A DNA stretch of 64,000 bases from Streptomyces sp. f51. Lineage in GTDB: Bacteria > Actinomycetota > Actinomycetes > Streptomycetales > Streptomycetaceae. The position numbers and the translations under genes are program-made. A model generated the notes under the pieces. It saw only the letters and a list, made by a program, of their open reading frames with translations. It was not told the origin of the DNA and did not search any database. Positions 61,515 to 64,000 of this stretch are shown here, piece after piece. The DNA lies in the NCBI RefSeq assembly GCF_037940415.1, contig NZ_CP149798.1, forward strand, positions 7,845,001 through 7,909,000, in the 5' to 3' direction. The first letter of the stretch is position 1. Every line of letters begins with the position of its first letter.

Positions 61515-61656
61515 CAGGTCTCCTTCGTGGATACCCCGGCCTTCAGGCCGGGGAGGAAACGAAGCTCCTGCGGAGCAGGGCAGGGAAAGCCGGTTCGCCC
61601 CTGGGCGGACCGGCGTTGTCAGTGGCGGCCGTTAAGTTTTGTCCCGAGGATGTCAA
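61515..61656 (+). mobile_element. 142-bp MITE-like deletion derivative of the IS element
   Basis: Starts after CTCAT with the same left end as 35722 (caggtctccttcgtgg and the CCGGCCTTCAGGCCGG hairpin). It continues for about 120 bases of left-end sequence to gttaagttttgtcc, then jumps straight to the terminal GAGGATGTCAA. tnpB is entirely absent. It is flanked by the enoyl-CoA hydratase start codon on the left. On the right, a short frame (MELLDVRVKAEADY, stop) looks like another gene end. Confidence 0.8.
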
Positions 61657-61843
61657 GATGGAGCTCCTGGACGTGAGGGTGAAAGCGGAAGCGGACTACT
61701 GAGCCTCTGCCCCAGGATGCGTCTCAGCTCACCGCGGGCGCATGCTGGGAGGCGGGGAGGAGTGCCCTGCCCGTGGAGGCCGCGCGGGTACTGCGAGGCG
61801 GAGCCGCCATGAAAACCGTGCCTCCCAAAGCGAAGGAGCGGGC

Positions 61844-62266
61844 ATGCCCGGCCTGCATTTCCATCTGGATTCCTCGATGAGCCCGCCCGAGGTCATGGGG
61901 GTGCTCACGGACTTCAGCCCCTCACGGCTCGAAGAGTGGCCCTCGATCGACGCGGAACACTTCCAGGTACACGAACGCGGGGACACCTGGGCCGAAGTCA
62001 CTGAAGGAAACGCCAAGTCGTGGGAGCGAGCACGCTATGACTGGGACCCCGCGCAGAACAAGGTCACCGTCACCACCCGCGACTCGACCCCGTTCGGACC
62101 CGGCGGTTGGGTGTTCCAGATGACCCCCCACGGCGACGGCACCCGTGTCGACGTCAAACTCCAGCGGCATCCCACCTCGTTCACCGCCAAGATGAAGTCC
62201 TCGATACTCCCCTTCGCCGGCCCGGTGTTCCGCAAGTCCTTCAGGGAGCCCCTGAAGGCCAAGTAG
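61844..62266 (+). CDS. SRPBCC (START-like) protein
   Basis: A 140-residue helix-grip protein. The N-terminal FHLDSSMSPPEVMGVLTDFSPSRLEEWPSI is the usual first strand and helices of polyketide cyclase/START-like proteins. It is followed by strands WAEVTEG, KVTVTTRD, GWVFQMTPHGDGTRVDVKLQR and a C-terminal helix. It probably binds a hydrophobic ligand. ATG at 61844 follows AAGGAG. Confidence 0.7.
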   Translation: MPGLHFHLDSSMSPPEVMGVLTDFSPSRLEEWPSIDAEHFQVHERGDTWAEVTEGNAKSWERARYDWDPAQNKVTVTTRDSTPFGPGGWVFQMTPHGDGTRVDVKLQRHPTSFTAKMKSSILPFAGPVFRKSFREPLKAK

Positions 62267-62598
62267 TCGGCCGCGGCCCTTCCTTGACCCTCCACCGCGC
62301 ACCAGAAGGACCCTCCGCCTTGGACTCGTAGCCCCCGCTTCCCGTGCACTCAGCACGATTTGATGGAAGGGACCCACGAGTCAGTGGCGTCGTCTGCGCT
62401 GGGCGCGCCGACGTCTGTCCAGCGGACGACGCCGTCACGGTCACCATCCTTTCGGCGACCGAGTTCCAGCCGCGCCGGCCCCGGCGAGAACATCGGCATC
62501 ACGCACGTCTGCCCCTACGGCAAGAGCTCCGGACGGTCCACGTGCGAAGGCGACAGGTGGCGGTGACGCACGGCGTTCCGGTGTGGGCCGGCCGATCC
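62267..62598. other. Intergenic region, possible fragment
   Basis: About 330 bases. Plus-strand stretches DDAVTVTILSATEF and GENIGITHVCPYGKSSG occur in different frames and may be parts of a broken gene. Family not recognised. Confidence 0.3.
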
Positions 62599-63120
62599 TC
62601 AGGCCGGCGGGCGCTCTGCGGACGTGGTCATCGGCTCGGTAGGCAGGGGTCCAGGACGGGGATGCGGAGCACTGTGACCGGAAGGATGGGCATTCGTCTG
62701 GGTTTCTACCCGGTGCCTGGCGTCGTCCAGTGTCCAGTGGGTTCTGCCGCTGGGGACACTATCGATCGCGGTGAACCGTTCCGTGGCGTCCTCGATACGG
62801 GCCAGTACCTGGTGGACCATGAACGACTCTGTCTTCCGACGTTTGTCGGCTGGCCAGCGTGATGCCGTCCATCGGGCCTGTTCGACCGTGGTCACTGGCA
62901 GGCCGATGTCCCTGGCCATCCGGATCAGGGACTGTTTCACCGCCCACGCGGGGGACTGGACCGGTGTGCTGCCCGGACCCATCGGCTCGATCTCCAGAGC
63001 CCGGTCCCCGATCGTGAACTGGGCTGGTGGTGGTCGGCCGGCCGCACTGCGTAGCTCGGCAACGATCTGCTCGTAGCGGGGCTGGCTGACGGCTCCGACG
63101 TTCCCCGACTCCTCGGACAT
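62599..63120 (-). CDS. Hypothetical protein
   Basis: A 173-residue protein of unknown family. Residues 10-135 look ordered (YEQIVAELRSAAGRPPPAQFTIGDRALEIEP, WAVKQSLIRMARDIGLPVTTVEQARWTASRWP, MVHQVLARIEDATERF), and the last 40 are proline-rich and disordered. The helix pair at about 60-90 could be a HTH but I cannot confirm it. ATG at 63120 follows GGGGGA. Confidence 0.5.
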   Translation of the reverse strand: MSEESGNVGAVSQPRYEQIVAELRSAAGRPPPAQFTIGDRALEIEPMGPGSTPVQSPAWAVKQSLIRMARDIGLPVTTVEQARWTASRWPADKRRKTESFMVHQVLARIEDATERFTAIDSVPSGRTHWTLDDARHRVETQTNAHPSGHSAPHPRPGPLPTEPMTTSAERPPA

Positions 63121-63390
63121 GGTCCCCCTGGGACGAGGCACTCCCGCCGCGGATGGAGCGAGCTTTGCATCCATAACCGAGAGTCACACTAGAACCCTTG
63201 GATTGCAAGGGGCGACTGCAATTGCCCAGTATTTGTGCGGAGTTGGCATCTCGATGCATTCGATGACGCTCCCTGTGATCAGTCCGTGCACGGTCCCTTC
63301 TGCCGTCTCCAGCACCACCTGCCGATGCAGGCAGAGACCGAGATCGCTTCAGAACAGCGGGCAGGGCCGGCGCCGGGTCCCGGCCGCCGG

Positions 63391-63530
63391 CTATGCGGCC
63401 GGAGTCAGGGCGGGATTGGCGGTGATGCGGTTGCCGACTGGTGTCTGTTCCACGGTCAGGCTGCGGGCGAGGGCGGCGACGATCTTCAGCCCGTGCTGGC
63501 CGATGCGAGGGCACGGAGGGGCAACGTGAA
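63391..63530 (-). pseudogene. 3' fragment of an anti-sigma (RsbW-like) ATPase
   Basis: The minus strand reads GQHGLKIVAALARSLTVEQTPVGNRITA and ends in TAG at 63391. This is the GxHGL..V..L G2-type region and last strand of HATPase domains in actinobacterial anti-sigma kinases. The N-box half is missing. It complements, but is not contiguous with, the N-terminal fragment at 10814-11110. Confidence 0.5.
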
Positions 63531-63732
63531 CACGCGGAGACCGTGAGTCAGAGGTCCCTCCTGCCTGTGTGGAGGGGGCGTGGACCCATCAGGGCACGCC
63601 GGAGTCCAGGTCCCAGCAAACTGCCTGGCGCTCAGCCCGCGATCGCGTGACCGCATCGCCCGGGGCCCCAGCCCGGTGCCGGATGCGTGTGTCCGTCCGG
63701 TAGGCCAACGGCAATGCTTGGCCAAGCGGAGG

Positions 63733-64000
63733 TCACGGGAGGCCGCCTTTTTCGCAGACCAGGCGGGCGACCTCGCGAAGCTTGATGTTGGTCTCCTGCG
63801 AGTAGCGGCGCAGCACGTCGAAGGCTTGGTCTTCGGTGAGGTTGTGGCGGCCCATAAGAATGCCCATGGCCTCACCGATAACGTGCCGGGTGGCTACGGC
63901 GTGCTCCATCTGGGCTTGGGTACGGGCGCTTGAGAAGGCGATAGCGGCGTGGGAGGCAAGCAGCAAGCCGGCCTGTTCACTGTCCGTGGTGAATGAGCCG
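63733..64000 (-). CDS. GAF-ANTAR regulator, 3' end
   Basis: The C-terminal 88 residues of a protein that continues beyond the window. The end of a GAF domain (GLLLASHAAIAFSSARTQAQMEHAVATRHVIGEA) runs into an ANTAR RNA-binding domain (MGILMGRHNLTEDQAFDVLRRYSQETNIKLREVARLVCE). ANTAR proteins bind paired hairpins to block terminators. Stop at 63733-63735. Confidence 0.85.
   Translation of the reverse strand, partial: GSFTTDSEQAGLLLASHAAIAFSSARTQAQMEHAVATRHVIGEAMGILMGRHNLTEDQAFDVLRRYSQETNIKLREVARLVCEKGGLP

Overview
The window is high-GC actinobacterial DNA and almost certainly comes from a Streptomyces chromosome. The signs are a SigB/SigF-family stress sigma factor with its partner-switching proteins, an AfsA-type protein, a lipoprotein with an LTAC lipobox, many GTG starts, and DUF families typical of Streptomyces. 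The content is stress-related and partly decayed, with duplications, truncated genes and transposon remnants, as expected of an accessory or arm-proximal region.

Bases 1-22.8 kb. A TnpB-type insertion remnant cuts off a HEAT-repeat gene. A segment of about 2 kb (3' end of the stress sigma gene, PRC-barrel gene, small hydrophobic membrane protein, CsbD) is present twice, at 2770-4665 and 8849-10868. The two copies have decayed in complementary ways: copy 1 keeps an intact PRC-barrel gene but only the 3' part of the sigma gene, and copy 2 the reverse. Between and after them lie a DedA protein, a DUF4232 lipoprotein, a barstar-like protein, a MerR protein with a long repeat-containing upstream region, DUF2267, a small heat-shock protein divergent from its putative regulator with two operator-like palindromes between them, a Ser/Thr kinase, an RpiR regulator, a cluster of broken genes, DUF2071 and SDR genes, and an AfsA-like double-hotdog protein.

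Bases 22.8-33 kb. This is a partner-switching signalling array. It holds a PAS-PP2C phosphatase, a membrane-anchored Mrr-like nuclease, an RsbQ-type hydrolase overlapping an RsbP-like PAS-PP2C phosphatase, a STAS antagonist, and then an operon of GAF-PP2C phosphatase, cobalamin-binding protein and second STAS protein, followed by a MarR regulator. The cobalamin protein carries the Wx9EH and ExH signatures of CarH photoreceptors but has no DNA-binding domain. I infer that it feeds a light or cobalamin signal into the PP2C/STAS switch. No intact RsbW-type kinase is visible in the window; only two broken ATPase fragments are.

Bases 33-49 kb. An FUSC-family membrane protein lies next to a complete TnpB-only IS200/IS605-type element. 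Then come a formaldehyde dehydrogenase, a predicted membrane protein, a short UvrA paralogue, a DUF1931 histone-fold protein, an aldo/keto reductase, a divergent MFS exporter/LysR pair and a PucR-family regulator.

Bases 49.4-58.4 kb. One tight operon encodes DnaK, GrpE, a CbpA-type DnaJ, a CbpM-like modulator, ClpB, a zinc-ribbon thioredoxin, a UBP zinc-finger protein and a cNMP-domain/thioredoxin-reductase-like flavoprotein that lacks the redox CxxC. It looks like an accessory chaperone and redox operon. Bases 58.4-64 kb hold a DJ-1 protein, an MBL hydrolase, an enoyl-CoA hydratase preceded by a MITE-like deletion derivative of the IS element, an SRPBCC protein, a hypothetical protein, an anti-sigma ATPase remnant and the 3' end of a GAF-ANTAR gene. 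I saw no tRNA, rRNA or CRISPR array.
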